Assembly (NCBI RefSeq): GCF_009741375.1
Contig: NZ_WOWP01000002.1
Coordinates: 1 to 44,486 of the forward strand
DNA from: Flavobacterium rakeshii
GTDB taxonomy: Bacteria; Bacteroidota; Bacteroidia; Flavobacteriales; Flavobacteriaceae
DNA: 44,486 nt
Direction of reading: 5' to 3'
Part shown: positions 33,423 to 42,178 of the stretch, piece by piece
How the letters are laid out: each line of letters starts with the position of its first letter
How positions within the stretch are numbered: position 1 is the first letter of the stretch
Program-made: the position numbers and the translations under genes
Notes under the pieces: model-generated
What the model saw: only the letters and a program-made list of their open reading frames with translations
What the model was told of the DNA's origin: nothing
Database searches by the model: none

Positions 33423-36400
33423 AAATAAGCTCTTAGCTGTACATTACCTGTATGGATGGCTTTGCTTGTTTCGCTTTTACGTCCCTGATAGTTTACGTTT
33501 ACATCCAGAAACTGCGTAAGGTTTTTTTGAAGCAGTAATCGCCATGTAATATTTTTTCCGGCCTGTAAACCTTCCAGCATTTGGTAGGCTGCTGGTGTAA
33601 GTTCGTTACCGGTAAAATCGTTGTCATAAAGGGAGAATTCGCCGTTTATGGAAAACTGCCTGTCTGAAGCATAGGTAAACGATGTTCCCACACGTTGCTG
33701 GTACAGGCTTTCCATTTCGCCTATTTTATTCTCTTTGCTTCGGTATTCATAGAAAAGATCCCAACTGGCATTTTTAGAAAAGATGTACGATACTTTAGGT
33801 AATAATGCAAATCCACCTATTTCGTAGTTCCTGCTGCTGTAATTTTCAGAGTAGGTGTCAGACTGCAGGGTTTGTGCCGAAAAGCCCAACAGCCATAGTT
33901 TTTGTATTAAATGGGCATATTGTAACTGATGCGAACTGTTTTTGCTTTCCTGAGAGCCCGCATTAAGCAGGGTACGCGCCCTGTTTTTTAAATAGGTATA
34001 AGTAACGGAATGGTGCTGTTTCCCCCGATTATAAAACAAACTATTCCTAAAACTGGAATTAAGTCCCAGTAATCCGTCTTCACTATTGTCAAACGGGTTA
34101 AGATCAAAAGCTCCCGGTTTACGTTCTATTTTACGGTCAATTAAAAACGAGGTCTGGTTATAAAAATAGGATAACAGTTTTTTAAAACCCTTTTCGTTTT
34201 GCCACTGGTTGGCATTCAGGGTAACCGACTGCGAAAACTTATTTTGGTGGGTGCGTATGTATACCTGGTTAGGGAGGTATACCCTAACATATTTTGCCTG
34301 ATCGGGGAAGGGAGCAACCTCAAACTCTTCCAGCTGCTGTATGCCATCGTTGTTATAATCGTTCCAGGTGTAGGTTCCCTGTCCGGGTTCAACTTCCAGA
34401 TAGGTAAACTCCTGTTGCGGTATGGTACCCGATGTAGTTTCGTAAGCAGTGGTAACCTGTATTAACTGGTCAAAATACCTGTCGTTGTACAAAAGCCTTG
34501 AGTTAAGGGATTGTTCGTTTTTTATAGCGGGATCGGTAAACTTAAGGTTTCTGTAATTTACAAAAAGGCTCAGGTCGCTTTTTTCGGTTTTCATTAATCG
34601 CGACTTCACGTAGTACGATCGGGAGGTGTTTACCTTGTCAAGAATACCGTTTACAACACTATCGTTAGCCCTTTGCAGGTAGCCCAGCTCCACGTAAACT
34701 TTAGTGCTGTCACCACGCCCTACAAAAGCTCCGAATTCATTAAAACGCTGACTTAAAGCTGATAACTGCCCCGTTTCCTTAAGGCGCTCCCTGTTGTCTT
34801 CAACCCGTACCGTACCACCTATCCAGTTTTTACCAAAATGGTATTTGGCAAGGGCTTCATTTCTTACGAATTCTGATGCGGCATAATCGCTGTCACTATC
34901 CAGCCAGCTACCCTGGTTTTGTATCAGGAAGTTATTAAAGGTAAAACGTCCGTTAACTACGTGGCGCGTTCCTGTAAAACTGCCCGAAAAATCCAGTTGT
35001 TCCAGCTGGTAGTTAAACTGCCCTTTTTGAGGTAGCCTGAATGTGGTTCCGGTTGTAAGGTAGCTTTGGTTACCGTTTGTAGTGGTAATACCGTTAAGGT
35101 TCCAGTCTCGGTTAAATTCTATATTGAACAAGCGCTCTATGGTACGGAAATCCTTTTGGATAAACTGATAGTTGGCAAAGGCATCCAGTTCCCACTTACC
35201 GGTATACAGGCGTTGTTTGGCATCTATTTTTGCAGCATAACCGTTGTTGTCATCATTGTCAAGTGACGAATACATGTTGAGGTCGTTATTGCTCATACCC
35301 GCCTCAAAATCGATGAGTGTTTTTTCACTTGGGTTGTATTTACCCAACACGGTAGCAATTTGTATTTTCTGCGGAGCCGTAAGTCGGATAACAGGCTCGT
35401 AGTCTCCCTGTGGTATACCATTAATGGGAGGTACATACTCAAAAATTCGTCCCACAGCTGCCGAACTTGCCAGTATGTAATTACCCGTATTAGCACCAAG
35501 GTAAGTGAAGCGTACATTGTACAGCTCGTCGTCAGGGTTGTTGGAGTATTCAAAAACCTCAAGACCGTTAATAAGGGTTTTGCGGTATAATATCTTGTTT
35601 TCTGAATAAGTATCCACATAAGCCGATGGGGCAATCATCTGGTCGGTGTTGTCTCCTGCCTGTTTTAGTATTTCTACCTGTTCTTCGGTAAGGTTTTGTT
35701 GCAGGGGTTGGTTTTTAATATCGTTTTCAGAATATACAAATCCGCCAATGCTCCATTTTTCCTCCTCGTGGGTAATACCGCCGTAGGTAAGTAGCCTGGT
35801 ATAGCTTTGTACAGTGTACTGGTATTCCACATTAATACGCATTTCACTTGTTATGGGGAATAGTGAGGTGAATATTATTTCACCTGCATTATAGTCAATA
35901 ATGTAATCGTTGTTTTCGCCACGTTCCAATAGTATTCCGTTTACAAAAACCCTTTCAGATCCCGATATTACCAGTATGTACAACTCATCATTAGGTCCTC
36001 GTAACTTATACGGACCCTGATTACCTTCCTGTCCGGTAAAAGTGCTTCGGGCATATTGCCCCCTTACCAGTGCAGCTGCGGCAAAAATGGTAGTTTTAGA
36101 ATCGTCATCCCCAAAAGAGAAGTTGGTAGATATACCCTGAACTTTTTTATTGAAGTTAAGAAAGCGGGACTGCCTGTTCTCCAGGAAAAGATCACCTGCG
36201 CGTATGCTCCAGTTATCGCTGAAAAGCTCTATAAAAATCTGGTCAAACTCATCCAGTTTTTGGGAGTAACCGCCTTCCTGTAGCGGTATGTTACTGTCCT
36301 GTATGGAAGCACGAAGGCTTACTTTGTTAGAGAGTTTTCCGGTAATTTGTAAATCAAGGTTGGAGTTTACCACTGCATTTTGGTTGTTACCTACGGTTAT

Positions 36401-36841
36401 ACCACGTGTTATACTACCCGATGTGTTTAGTCCGTCAAACGGTTTAAAGGTGTTGAGCGGGTCGCGTGTTACACGGTACAGGTTTTGGGTTCCGGTGGCA
36501 TTGTTGTCTACCACGCGGGAATCGTCATAAATACTGTATTTTTTGGTAAGATATTCAGGGTAGCTCAGGTAACGCATAAACAGGGTGTCCTGCGGAGTAT
36601 ACCCGTTTTTAAAAACCAGTGTGCTGTGTTTAAAATCTACATGGTATAAGGTGGTGTCAATGTCTTTTCCGTTCCTGTCCTTTAGGGTAAAAAAGGCGTT
36701 GTTAATGCTAACGCTGTCTATCTGTATGGTGTCGGTTACGGAAGCGATTTTTCGGTTTTTAAACAGGCCGTTTGTTTCCTGACCGTAAACCGCGGAAACC
36801 AAACACAATAATACCATTAAAAACCTATATCTCAGCATCAC
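33419..36841 (-). CDS. Giant outer-membrane beta-barrel protein, SprA-like in its N-terminal part
   Basis: This 1140-residue protein starts with a signal peptide (MMLRYRFLMVLLCLVSAVYG). Near residues 135-220 it has the pattern GSITRGITVGNN, NLDLQITGKLSNKVSLRASI, DSNIPLQEGGYSQKLDEFDQ and IRAGDLFLENRQ. That pattern recalls the start of the type IX secretion channel SprA, but this protein is less than half SprA's usual length. The rest is a long series of amphipathic strands ending in GNVQLRAYF with terminal Phe. It is an outer-membrane protein found widely in Bacteroidota with no assigned role. It is monocistronic and convergent with the gene ending at 33422. Confidence 0.78.
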   Translation of the reverse strand: MMLRYRFLMVLLCLVSAVYGQETNGLFKNRKIASVTDTIQIDSVSINNAFFTLKDRNGKDIDTTLYHVDFKHSTLVFKNGYTPQDTLFMRYLSYPEYLTKKYSIYDDSRVVDNNATGTQNLYRVTRDPLNTFKPFDGLNTSGSITRGITVGNNQNAVVNSNLDLQITGKLSNKVSLRASIQDSNIPLQEGGYSQKLDEFDQIFIELFSDNWSIRAGDLFLENRQSRFLNFNKKVQGISTNFSFGDDDSKTTIFAAAALVRGQYARSTFTGQEGNQGPYKLRGPNDELYILVISGSERVFVNGILLERGENNDYIIDYNAGEIIFTSLFPITSEMRINVEYQYTVQSYTRLLTYGGITHEEEKWSIGGFVYSENDIKNQPLQQNLTEEQVEILKQAGDNTDQMIAPSAYVDTYSENKILYRKTLINGLEVFEYSNNPDDELYNVRFTYLGANTGNYILASSAAVGRIFEYVPPINGIPQGDYEPVIRLTAPQKIQIATVLGKYNPSEKTLIDFEAGMSNNDLNMYSSLDNDDNNGYAAKIDAKQRLYTGKWELDAFANYQFIQKDFRTIERLFNIEFNRDWNLNGITTTNGNQSYLTTGTTFRLPQKGQFNYQLEQLDFSGSFTGTRHVVNGRFTFNNFLIQNQGSWLDSDSDYAASEFVRNEALAKYHFGKNWIGGTVRVEDNRERLKETGQLSALSQRFNEFGAFVGRGDSTKVYVELGYLQRANDSVVNGILDKVNTSRSYYVKSRLMKTEKSDLSLFVNYRNLKFTDPAIKNEQSLNSRLLYNDRYFDQLIQVTTAYETTSGTIPQQEFTYLEVEPGQGTYTWNDYNNDGIQQLEEFEVAPFPDQAKYVRVYLPNQVYIRTHQNKFSQSVTLNANQWQNEKGFKKLLSYFYNQTSFLIDRKIERKPGAFDLNPFDNSEDGLLGLNSSFRNSLFYNRGKQHHSVTYTYLKNRARTLLNAGSQESKNSSHQLQYAHLIQKLWLLGFSAQTLQSDTYSENYSSRNYEIGGFALLPKVSYIFSKNASWDLFYEYRSKENKIGEMESLYQQRVGTSFTYASDRQFSINGEFSLYDNDFTGNELTPAAYQMLEGLQAGKNITWRLLLQKNLTQFLDVNVNYQGRKSETSKAIHTGNVQLRAYF

Positions 36842-36913
36842 AAGAGTATAACTCTAAAAAAGCAAAAGTAGTGTATTTACAGGGAAGATTTAAGGAGACA
36901 TAGGGACTTTGAT

Positions 36914-37789
36914 TTATTCAAGTATTTTTTGGATTATAGATTCAACATCTGTTGTGTTTCCGATTTTGAAACTTGAATTTATCCACTCGTCTCTACTCAT
37001 TTCATTAAAAACATCAATATTATTTTTGGTTTTGAAGTTTACTTTCAACGGTTCAATAACATTGTTTTTTATTTCTTCTTTTACATCATTGTAATCTTCA
37101 ATTTTAAACTCAGGAGGTAGCTTTTTATCTCCCAATAATCTTTGTATAGCATCCTTTGAATAGTAATTTTCTATTTCTCTTTTGTGTAAAATTAATAGTT
37201 CACCTCCTGATTTTTCAATTTCCTCTTTGAGTTTTGATTTGTTTTTAACTTTTGCTTCATAATCAATAGCTCCTTTGTCTGAATCTAAGATAAAAAGGAA
37301 TTTTCGGTTTATTTTTTTGCATAGAGTTGCATTTACATAAAAATCAACTTGATCTCCGCCGCAAGGAATAAATAATATGTCATCAGGTAACGTTCCTGTA
37401 ATTTTTGTAAAAGCAATATTCCAAAATTGAATATCACCACTGCCTTCGACAAATACAGCTTTTCTGTAATTTTCATTTAATAAGTTGTAATTAGGGCGTA
37501 TTCCTAATTCAGAGATAACTACATCAAGTATATGGTTTTCATTTTCAAAATTGAAGTATTTAGATATTTCATTTTCTTTTTTTACAACAATAATATTTGA
37601 GCTTTTAGTTGCTCCAGCGAATATAGGTGAATGAGTTGTTATAAAGAATTGGCTATCGTCAGATAAGCTGATTATTGAATCTAATAAGTCATGCTGTAAC
37701 TCAGGGTGGAGGAATGTTTCTGGTTCTTCAATTCCAAAAATTTGGTATTGTTTTGTTTTTTTTTTGTGCCAAGTATTCGAAATACGCAA
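36914..37789 (-). CDS. OLD-family nuclease, C-terminal half (TOPRIM), separated by frameshift
   Basis: This 291-codon frame carries the second half of an OLD-family protein. Walker B and following motifs IFGIEEPETFLHPELQHDL and FFITTHSPIFAG complete the ATPase. The TOPRIM nuclease follows with VFVEGSGDIQFW (metal Glu) and LFILDSDKGAI (Asp-x-Asp). The apparent start (MRISNTWHKKK) is probably not real. The frame joins the preceding one (37728-38687) exactly at a run of ten A on the coding strand (37756-37765). With nine A there would be one 590-residue protein reading AQKKTKQYQIFGIEEPE across the junction. Without frameshifting, this half would not be made as an active nuclease. Confidence 0.8.
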   Translation of the reverse strand: MRISNTWHKKKTKQYQIFGIEEPETFLHPELQHDLLDSIISLSDDSQFFITTHSPIFAGATKSSNIIVVKKENEISKYFNFENENHILDVVISELGIRPNYNLLNENYRKAVFVEGSGDIQFWNIAFTKITGTLPDDILFIPCGGDQVDFYVNATLCKKINRKFLFILDSDKGAIDYEAKVKNKSKLKEEIEKSGGELLILHKREIENYYSKDAIQRLLGDKKLPPEFKIEDYNDVKEEIKNNVIEPLKVNFKTKNNIDVFNEMSRDEWINSSFKIGNTTDVESIIQKILE

Positions 37790-38687
37790 CCATTAATAAT
37801 CTTTTAAAGCCTGTGCCTTTATTTGAGATAGGGATTTCATAGCTGTCAGAATTGAACTTTAATGATAAATCAAACTTGACTAAATTATTCCAGTTACAAT
37901 TGACAGATGGTTTTATAAGTTCTAAATCAGGGACATTTTTTTGCATGAGTTGTGTGATTATTGTAAACTCTTTTTCTAAATCTGATTGAACTCTTCTTTC
38001 CAGTTTTGTAGTAAGTCTTTTATTGTCGTCTAATGATTTGTTAGCAATGGGTTTAAATTGATTTTGGAAGTTTGTTGACCCTATATTTAGATCTTGTTCG
38101 GCATCAAAAAGAGAAAATTCAGGTAGTTCAAAATAATCAAGCTTTTTTATATTTTTTATGTATTCTTCAGCGGGATATGTTTTTAAAGCGCGTCCAAGAT
38201 TTTTAGTGTTATTGTCAATTTGTTCTATTTTTGATAGATTAGTTACTCCTCTTCCTGATTTAGAGAATTCTAAGCCTAATATACTCATGAATGAATTTAT
38301 TTCTGACTCTTTGTTCCCCCAGCAATTATTCACTGTTTCGTCATTTATATCATAGCAGGTATAGTAAAATTCTTTTAATAGTCGTGCAGAAGTACTGTAA
38401 TGAAATATTTTTGTCAATGAGACTTTTTGGTCATTATCTAGAGCTAAAGGATGAGTGTTTGGGTTAGGTGTGAATCTAATATTTATTTCTGTTTTTTCAG
38501 ATTCATGTTTTCCTTGAAAAATATCATTAGGATTAAATTTTTCATTAAAAAAAGCGTCAAGAGCTTTTAATATAGATGATTTTCCAGAGTCATTTTTTCC
38601 AACGAATGAATTTATATCTCCAACTTTTAAGTTCGTTAAAGACTTTATTCCTCTAAAATTTTTTATAGTGATATCATAAATTTGCAT
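37728..38687 (-). CDS. OLD-family ATPase, N-terminal half, frameshifted before Walker B
   Basis: This 319-codon frame starts MQIYDITIKNFRGIKSL, the usual start of OLD/RecF-like ATPases. Walker A VGKNDSGKSS is at residues 29-38. A helical insertion follows, then the signature region SNKGTGFKRLLMVAYFEYLAQKK near its end. It stops 13 residues after the frameshift, lacking Walker B and the TOPRIM nuclease. Those lie in the next frame (36914-37789). OLD nucleases act in phage defence, alone (class 1) or with a UvrD-like partner (class 2, Gabija). No helicase partner is adjacent, so class 1 is more likely. The pair lies alone between a barrel gene and a transporter and is visibly more AT-rich than both, which suggests transfer. 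Confidence 0.8.
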   Translation of the reverse strand: MQIYDITIKNFRGIKSLTNLKVGDINSFVGKNDSGKSSILKALDAFFNEKFNPNDIFQGKHESEKTEINIRFTPNPNTHPLALDNDQKVSLTKIFHYSTSARLLKEFYYTCYDINDETVNNCWGNKESEINSFMSILGLEFSKSGRGVTNLSKIEQIDNNTKNLGRALKTYPAEEYIKNIKKLDYFELPEFSLFDAEQDLNIGSTNFQNQFKPIANKSLDDNKRLTTKLERRVQSDLEKEFTIITQLMQKNVPDLELIKPSVNCNWNNLVKFDLSLKFNSDSYEIPISNKGTGFKRLLMVAYFEYLAQKKNKTIPNFWN

Positions 38688-38785
38688 AAGGTATGGTTTT
38701 CAAGTTTTGTTAAAAATAATATTTTTTATTTATTAATGTTTTTAACCTAGCATTACAACCATCAAATATTAAATTTTCCTAAAAC

Positions 38786-38832
38786 TTTGACAATGTTAAA
38801 GCTGTAAGTTTTATCTTTAAAGTAAAACTTAC
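38786..38832 (+). promoter_or_regulatory. Promoter and overlapping inverted repeat of the AI-2E family gene
   Basis: TTTG (38786-38789) and TATCTTTA (38812-38819) resemble the -33/-7 boxes with a 22-base gap. GTAAGTTTTA (38804-38813) and TAAAACTTAC (38823-38832) form perfect 10-base arms across the -7 box. They end 5 bases before the ATG and are a candidate operator. Confidence 0.5.
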
Positions 38833-38837
38833 AATTT

Positions 38838-39908
38838 ATGACTTCAGGTAAACGAATACTATACACCGGTACTGTTTTCATAGTAGGTATTTATTTTTTA
38901 ACCGCAGGGCTTATAAAAGCTAAACCCCTGCTGGCCCCCTTGCTTACGGCGGTGATACTGGCACTGCTTATGCTACCCGTTGCCCGAAAACTGGAATCGT
39001 GGAAAATAAACCGTATGCTGTCGTCACTCATCAATACCGTTTTGTTGTTTTTGGTAAGTGTAGGTTTTGTAGCACTTATCTCAATACAGATACAGAGTTT
39101 TGTGGCCGACTGGGATAAAGCAAGGCAGAAAATAATGCCTCAGATTGAAAAACTGGAAGACTACATTTATGAGAAAACACCCATTAGTCCCGAAGATATA
39201 GCCAAACAACAAAATGAGGCTACAGGGAATATGGGAAAGCAGGCCATTAGTTTTATAAACGGAATGTACTCCTTTAGCGGGGATTACTTGCTTACGTTTA
39301 TTTATGTTTTCTTTTTACTGAACTACCGTAAAAAATTCAGGCAGTTTTTTGTAAAACTCTTTAAAAAGCAAAACAAAGATGATGTGGATGACGTACTGAG
39401 CCAGGCGGTAAAAATTACCCAGGGCTACCTGTATGGTAAATTTATACTCATGATATTTTTAACCATACTCTACGCTTTGGGTATGGCAGCCTTTGGGGTT
39501 AGTAACTTTATCATTATTAGTGTTCTGGCAGCCTTGCTTTCTATAATTCCGTATATAGGGAATATTATAGGTTTCCTTATTGCGATTGGGTTAGGGTATG
39601 TTGCCGATGGAGATACCACAGCCCTAATAGGTATTATGGTTACCTTCTCTGTTGCGCAGTTTGTAGAGTCATACCTGTTTGAACCTTATGTAGTGGGCGA
39701 TAACGTAAACCTAGATCCATTTATTACGATTATTGCAGTTGTGGTAGGGAACATGTTGTGGGGAATTATAGGGATGATACTCTCTATACCTGTGCTGGGA
39801 ATAATAAATGTAATATTTATGCATGTAAAACCTTTAAAGCCTTACAGCTTTTTACTGGGTAACGGAGATGATAAGCGAAAAAGTAAAATTATAAAGCAGC
39901 ATAAATAA
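38838..39908 (+). CDS. AI-2E family transporter (PerM/YdiK-like)
   Basis: This is a 356-residue inner-membrane protein with about seven or eight helices. It has the family's LLTAVILALLMLPVARKLE near the start, a periplasmic/cytosolic helical section (about 75-130), ALLSIIPYIGNIIGFLIAIGLGY near 235-257, and SYLFEPYVVGDNVNLDPFITIIAVVVGNMLWGIIGMILSIPVLG near 276-325. The last hallmark is GDNVNLDP. Family members export small molecules or act as sodium/proton antiporters; AI-2 transport is not shown for most. It is monocistronic. Confidence 0.92.
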   Translation: MTSGKRILYTGTVFIVGIYFLTAGLIKAKPLLAPLLTAVILALLMLPVARKLESWKINRMLSSLINTVLLFLVSVGFVALISIQIQSFVADWDKARQKIMPQIEKLEDYIYEKTPISPEDIAKQQNEATGNMGKQAISFINGMYSFSGDYLLTFIYVFFLLNYRKKFRQFFVKLFKKQNKDDVDDVLSQAVKITQGYLYGKFILMIFLTILYALGMAAFGVSNFIIISVLAALLSIIPYIGNIIGFLIAIGLGYVADGDTTALIGIMVTFSVAQFVESYLFEPYVVGDNVNLDPFITIIAVVVGNMLWGIIGMILSIPVLGIINVIFMHVKPLKPYSFLLGNGDDKRKSKIIKQHK

Positions 39909-39955
39909 ACTATCCGTAAACTTTTGCATCTTTGTATAAATAACCCATTCATGCT

Positions 39956-40681
39956 ATGCGAATAATCTGTTTTTATCTGTTATTGTTTTTTACTCTTCCA
40001 TTACTGGCACAAACTAATGAAACAGATAAGGCTGCTGTACAGTCGGATAGCCTGCTTACTCCCGATCCTTTATACAGGGAAGATCAGTTTTATGCTTCGG
40101 TATCTTATAACCTTATTCATGGTAAAGCCGACAGGTATTCGCAGAACTCATTCTCAACCGGACTTACAGTTGGTTTTTTAAGGGATATTCCGCTTAATGA
40201 GGCAAGAAACAGGGCGGTGGCTATAGGTTTAGGATATTCGTATACAAACATAAAACACAACCTAAAAGTATCTGAAGTTACAGAAAGGGATATTACCAGC
40301 AGGACATATGAGGTTGTAGGGGATAGTGATTTTTCAAAAAACAAGCTGGTGCTTCATTACTTAGAGTTACCTATAGAACTGAGGTGGAGAAACTCTACAA
40401 TGTACAGTCATAAATTCTGGAGAATATATACTGGGTTTAAAGTGAGTTATCTGTTAAACGATCGTTCCCAGTTTGAAAGTGACGAAGGAACAGTAAGAAT
40501 ACAGCATAACCCCGATGTGAATAAATGGATTTCTACAGCCTATGTTTCGGCAGGGTGGAATACCTGGAACTTTTATGCAGCATACTCATTTACTCCAATC
40601 TATAAAAATGCTTATACCAAACAGGGTGAAGAATTAAAGCTGAGTTCCTTTAATATTGGGCTAATGTTTTATATATTGTAA
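39956..40681 (+). CDS. PorT-type outer-membrane beta-barrel protein
   Basis: This 241-residue protein has a signal peptide (MRIICFYLLLFFTLPLLAQ). The 8-stranded barrel includes DQFYASVSYNLIHGKADRYS, FSTGLTVGFLRDIPLNEARN, AVAIGLGYSYTNIKHNL, HYLELPIELRWRNS and a final strand FNIGLMFYIL. This pattern is the PorT family; one PorT homologue assists type IX secretion, but Flavobacteria have several paralogues and this one cannot be assigned to that role. It is followed 2 bases later by a Crp/Fnr regulator gene, so the two may share a transcript. Confidence 0.82.
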   Translation: MRIICFYLLLFFTLPLLAQTNETDKAAVQSDSLLTPDPLYREDQFYASVSYNLIHGKADRYSQNSFSTGLTVGFLRDIPLNEARNRAVAIGLGYSYTNIKHNLKVSEVTERDITSRTYEVVGDSDFSKNKLVLHYLELPIELRWRNSTMYSHKFWRIYTGFKVSYLLNDRSQFESDEGTVRIQHNPDVNKWISTAYVSAGWNTWNFYAAYSFTPIYKNAYTKQGEELKLSSFNIGLMFYIL

Positions 40682-40683
40682 GT

Positions 40684-41244
40684 ATGAAAGAGGCTTTAAG
40701 AAAACATATCGAGGAGGTAGTTCCTTTAACAGACGAGCAGTTTGATATTGTGTTTTCTTACTTCAGGCCTAAAAAACTCCAAAAGAAAGATTTTCTGGTA
40801 AAGCAGGGCGATAGTGTAAACTGCGAGTATTTTGTGGTTAGCGGACTCGTAAAAGCTTTTTATACTGATGATGAGGGTAAAGACCATATCATGCAGTTTG
40901 CTATGGAAAACTGGTGGGTGACTGATTATCAGGCATTGCTCCATAAAACTCCGGCACAGCTGGATATAGACTGTCTTGAGGATACTAAATTGCTTTGTAT
41001 TACTCTTGAGGATAAGGATAAGCTTTGTGCGGCGCTCCATAAAATGGAGTACTTTTTCAGAAAAAAATCAAACTCGGGTTATGTCGCCTTACAAAGACGT
41101 ATTCTCTCATTGCTTAATAACGATGCTAAAGAGCGTTATGAGCAGTTTATGAGTTTATACCCATCACTGTATCAAAGAGTGTCTAAAACGCTTATAGCGG
41201 CTTATCTGGGTGTGACGCGCGAAACTTTAAGCAGGCTCGCATAA
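40684..41244 (+). CDS. Crp/Fnr-family transcriptional regulator
   Basis: This 186-residue regulator has an N-terminal cyclic nucleotide-binding-like beta-roll (about 20-115, with KDFLVKQGDSVNCEYFVVSGLVKAF). A dimerisation helix follows, then a C-terminal winged helix ending LIAAYLGVTRETLSRLA. The usual arginine-rich cAMP pocket is not evident, as in most short Bacteroidota members, so the signal is unknown. The protein stops soon after the recognition helix, a few residues shorter than many relatives. It lies directly upstream of the DJ-1/PfpI lipoprotein gene, a likely target. Confidence 0.9.
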   Translation: MKEALRKHIEEVVPLTDEQFDIVFSYFRPKKLQKKDFLVKQGDSVNCEYFVVSGLVKAFYTDDEGKDHIMQFAMENWWVTDYQALLHKTPAQLDIDCLEDTKLLCITLEDKDKLCAALHKMEYFFRKKSNSGYVALQRRILSLLNNDAKERYEQFMSLYPSLYQRVSKTLIAAYLGVTRETLSRLA

Positions 41245-41299
41245 TTCCTTTAAACATAAAAATGTGATGTATGTCCTGTGTAGTGCAAATGCGGGACAG

Positions 41300-41307
41300 T
41301 AAATTTG
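41300..41307 (+). promoter_or_regulatory. -7 promoter element (TAAATTTG) of the DJ-1/PfpI gene
   Basis: TAAATTTG is a perfect TAnnTTTG box 26 bases before the ATG at 41333. Upstream, TGTCC (about 41272) and GGACA (about 41294) are inverted, a possible site for the adjacent Crp/Fnr regulator. There is no clear TTTG at the -33 distance, in line with an activated promoter. Confidence 0.5.
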
Positions 41308-41332
41308 TAGTGTCAATTAATTAAATAGTACT

Positions 41333-42130
41333 ATGAAAAAAGCACTTTTTAAAACCGCTTTTGTGGTTTTAGCACTTTCGTTTGCATCGTGTAAGGAAAC
41401 AGAGAAAAAAGAAGAGGCAGATGCCCAACCACAGGAAGAAACCCAACAAGCAGAGAAAACCGAGAAAAAGATTTTGTTTGTTGTAACCAGTCACGATAAA
41501 AAAGGTGATACCGGTAAACCTACTGGGTATTATCTTGCCGAAGTAGCACATCCGTGGGAGGTGTTACACGAAGCAGGTTATACAATTGATTTTGTTAGCC
41601 CAAAAGGAGGGAAGGCTCCGGTAGATGGCTTTGACCTGAATGATGAGGTGAATAAGAAGTTTTGGGAAGACGAAGAATACCATGCTAAAATTGAAAATAC
41701 AATGACACCGTCTCAGGTTAACCCAAAAGAGTATGAGGCTATTTATTATGCAGGTGGTCATGGTGCTATGTGGGACTTACCGGAGAATGAAGAACTGGCT
41801 AAAATTGCGGCTCAGGTATATGAAGGTGGCGGAATTGTAGGTGCTGTGTGTCACGGTCCTGCCGGACTGGTAAATATTAAACTGTCAGACGGTTCATATC
41901 TTGTGAATGGTAAAAAGGTAAACGGATTCACTAATGAGGAAGAAAAAGCAGTAGGTCTTGAAACGGTGGTTCCGTTCTTGTTGGAAAGCAAACTGATTGA
42001 ACGTGGCGGGCAGTTTGAGAAATCAGGAATGTGGGAGCCTCACGTTACTGTAGATAACAGGCTTATTACAGGTCAAAATCCGCAATCAGCAAAAGGAGTT
42101 GGGGAAGCGATACTAAAAGAGCTTAACTAA
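41333..42130 (+). CDS. DJ-1/PfpI family type 1 glutamine amidotransferase-like lipoprotein
   Basis: This is a 265-residue protein with a lipoprotein signal (VVLALSFASC, lipidation at C20) and a Glu/Lys/Gln-rich linker to about residue 45. The DJ-1/PfpI domain follows: KKILFVVTSHDKKGDTGKPTGYYLAEVAHPWEVL, FVSPKGGKAPVDG and AIYYAGGHGAMWDLPEN. The nucleophile elbow is VGAVCHGPAGL, with C173 and H174. It is the Hsp31-like branch; relatives act as glyoxalase III/chaperones. A lipid-anchored form suggests a periplasmic or outer-membrane place. The Crp/Fnr gene upstream probably controls it; a terminator follows. Confidence 0.88.
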   Translation: MKKALFKTAFVVLALSFASCKETEKKEEADAQPQEETQQAEKTEKKILFVVTSHDKKGDTGKPTGYYLAEVAHPWEVLHEAGYTIDFVSPKGGKAPVDGFDLNDEVNKKFWEDEEYHAKIENTMTPSQVNPKEYEAIYYAGGHGAMWDLPENEELAKIAAQVYEGGGIVGAVCHGPAGLVNIKLSDGSYLVNGKKVNGFTNEEEKAVGLETVVPFLLESKLIERGGQFEKSGMWEPHVTVDNRLITGQNPQSAKGVGEAILKELN

Positions 42131-42153
42131 ATTATATAAAGGAATTCTATAAG

Positions 42154-42178
42154 GCGGACTGTAAAGTCCGCTTTTTTT
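42154..42178 (+). terminator. Rho-independent terminator of the DJ-1/PfpI gene
   Basis: GCGGACT (42154-42160) pairs with AGTCCGC (42165-42171) around GTAA and is followed by seven T. The tail reaches the stop of the convergent membrane protein gene. Confidence 0.9.

Noticed and set aside
36914..38687. A Gabija (GajA/GajB) pair
   Set aside because: The split frames are the two halves of one OLD protein, and no UvrD-like helicase is beside them.
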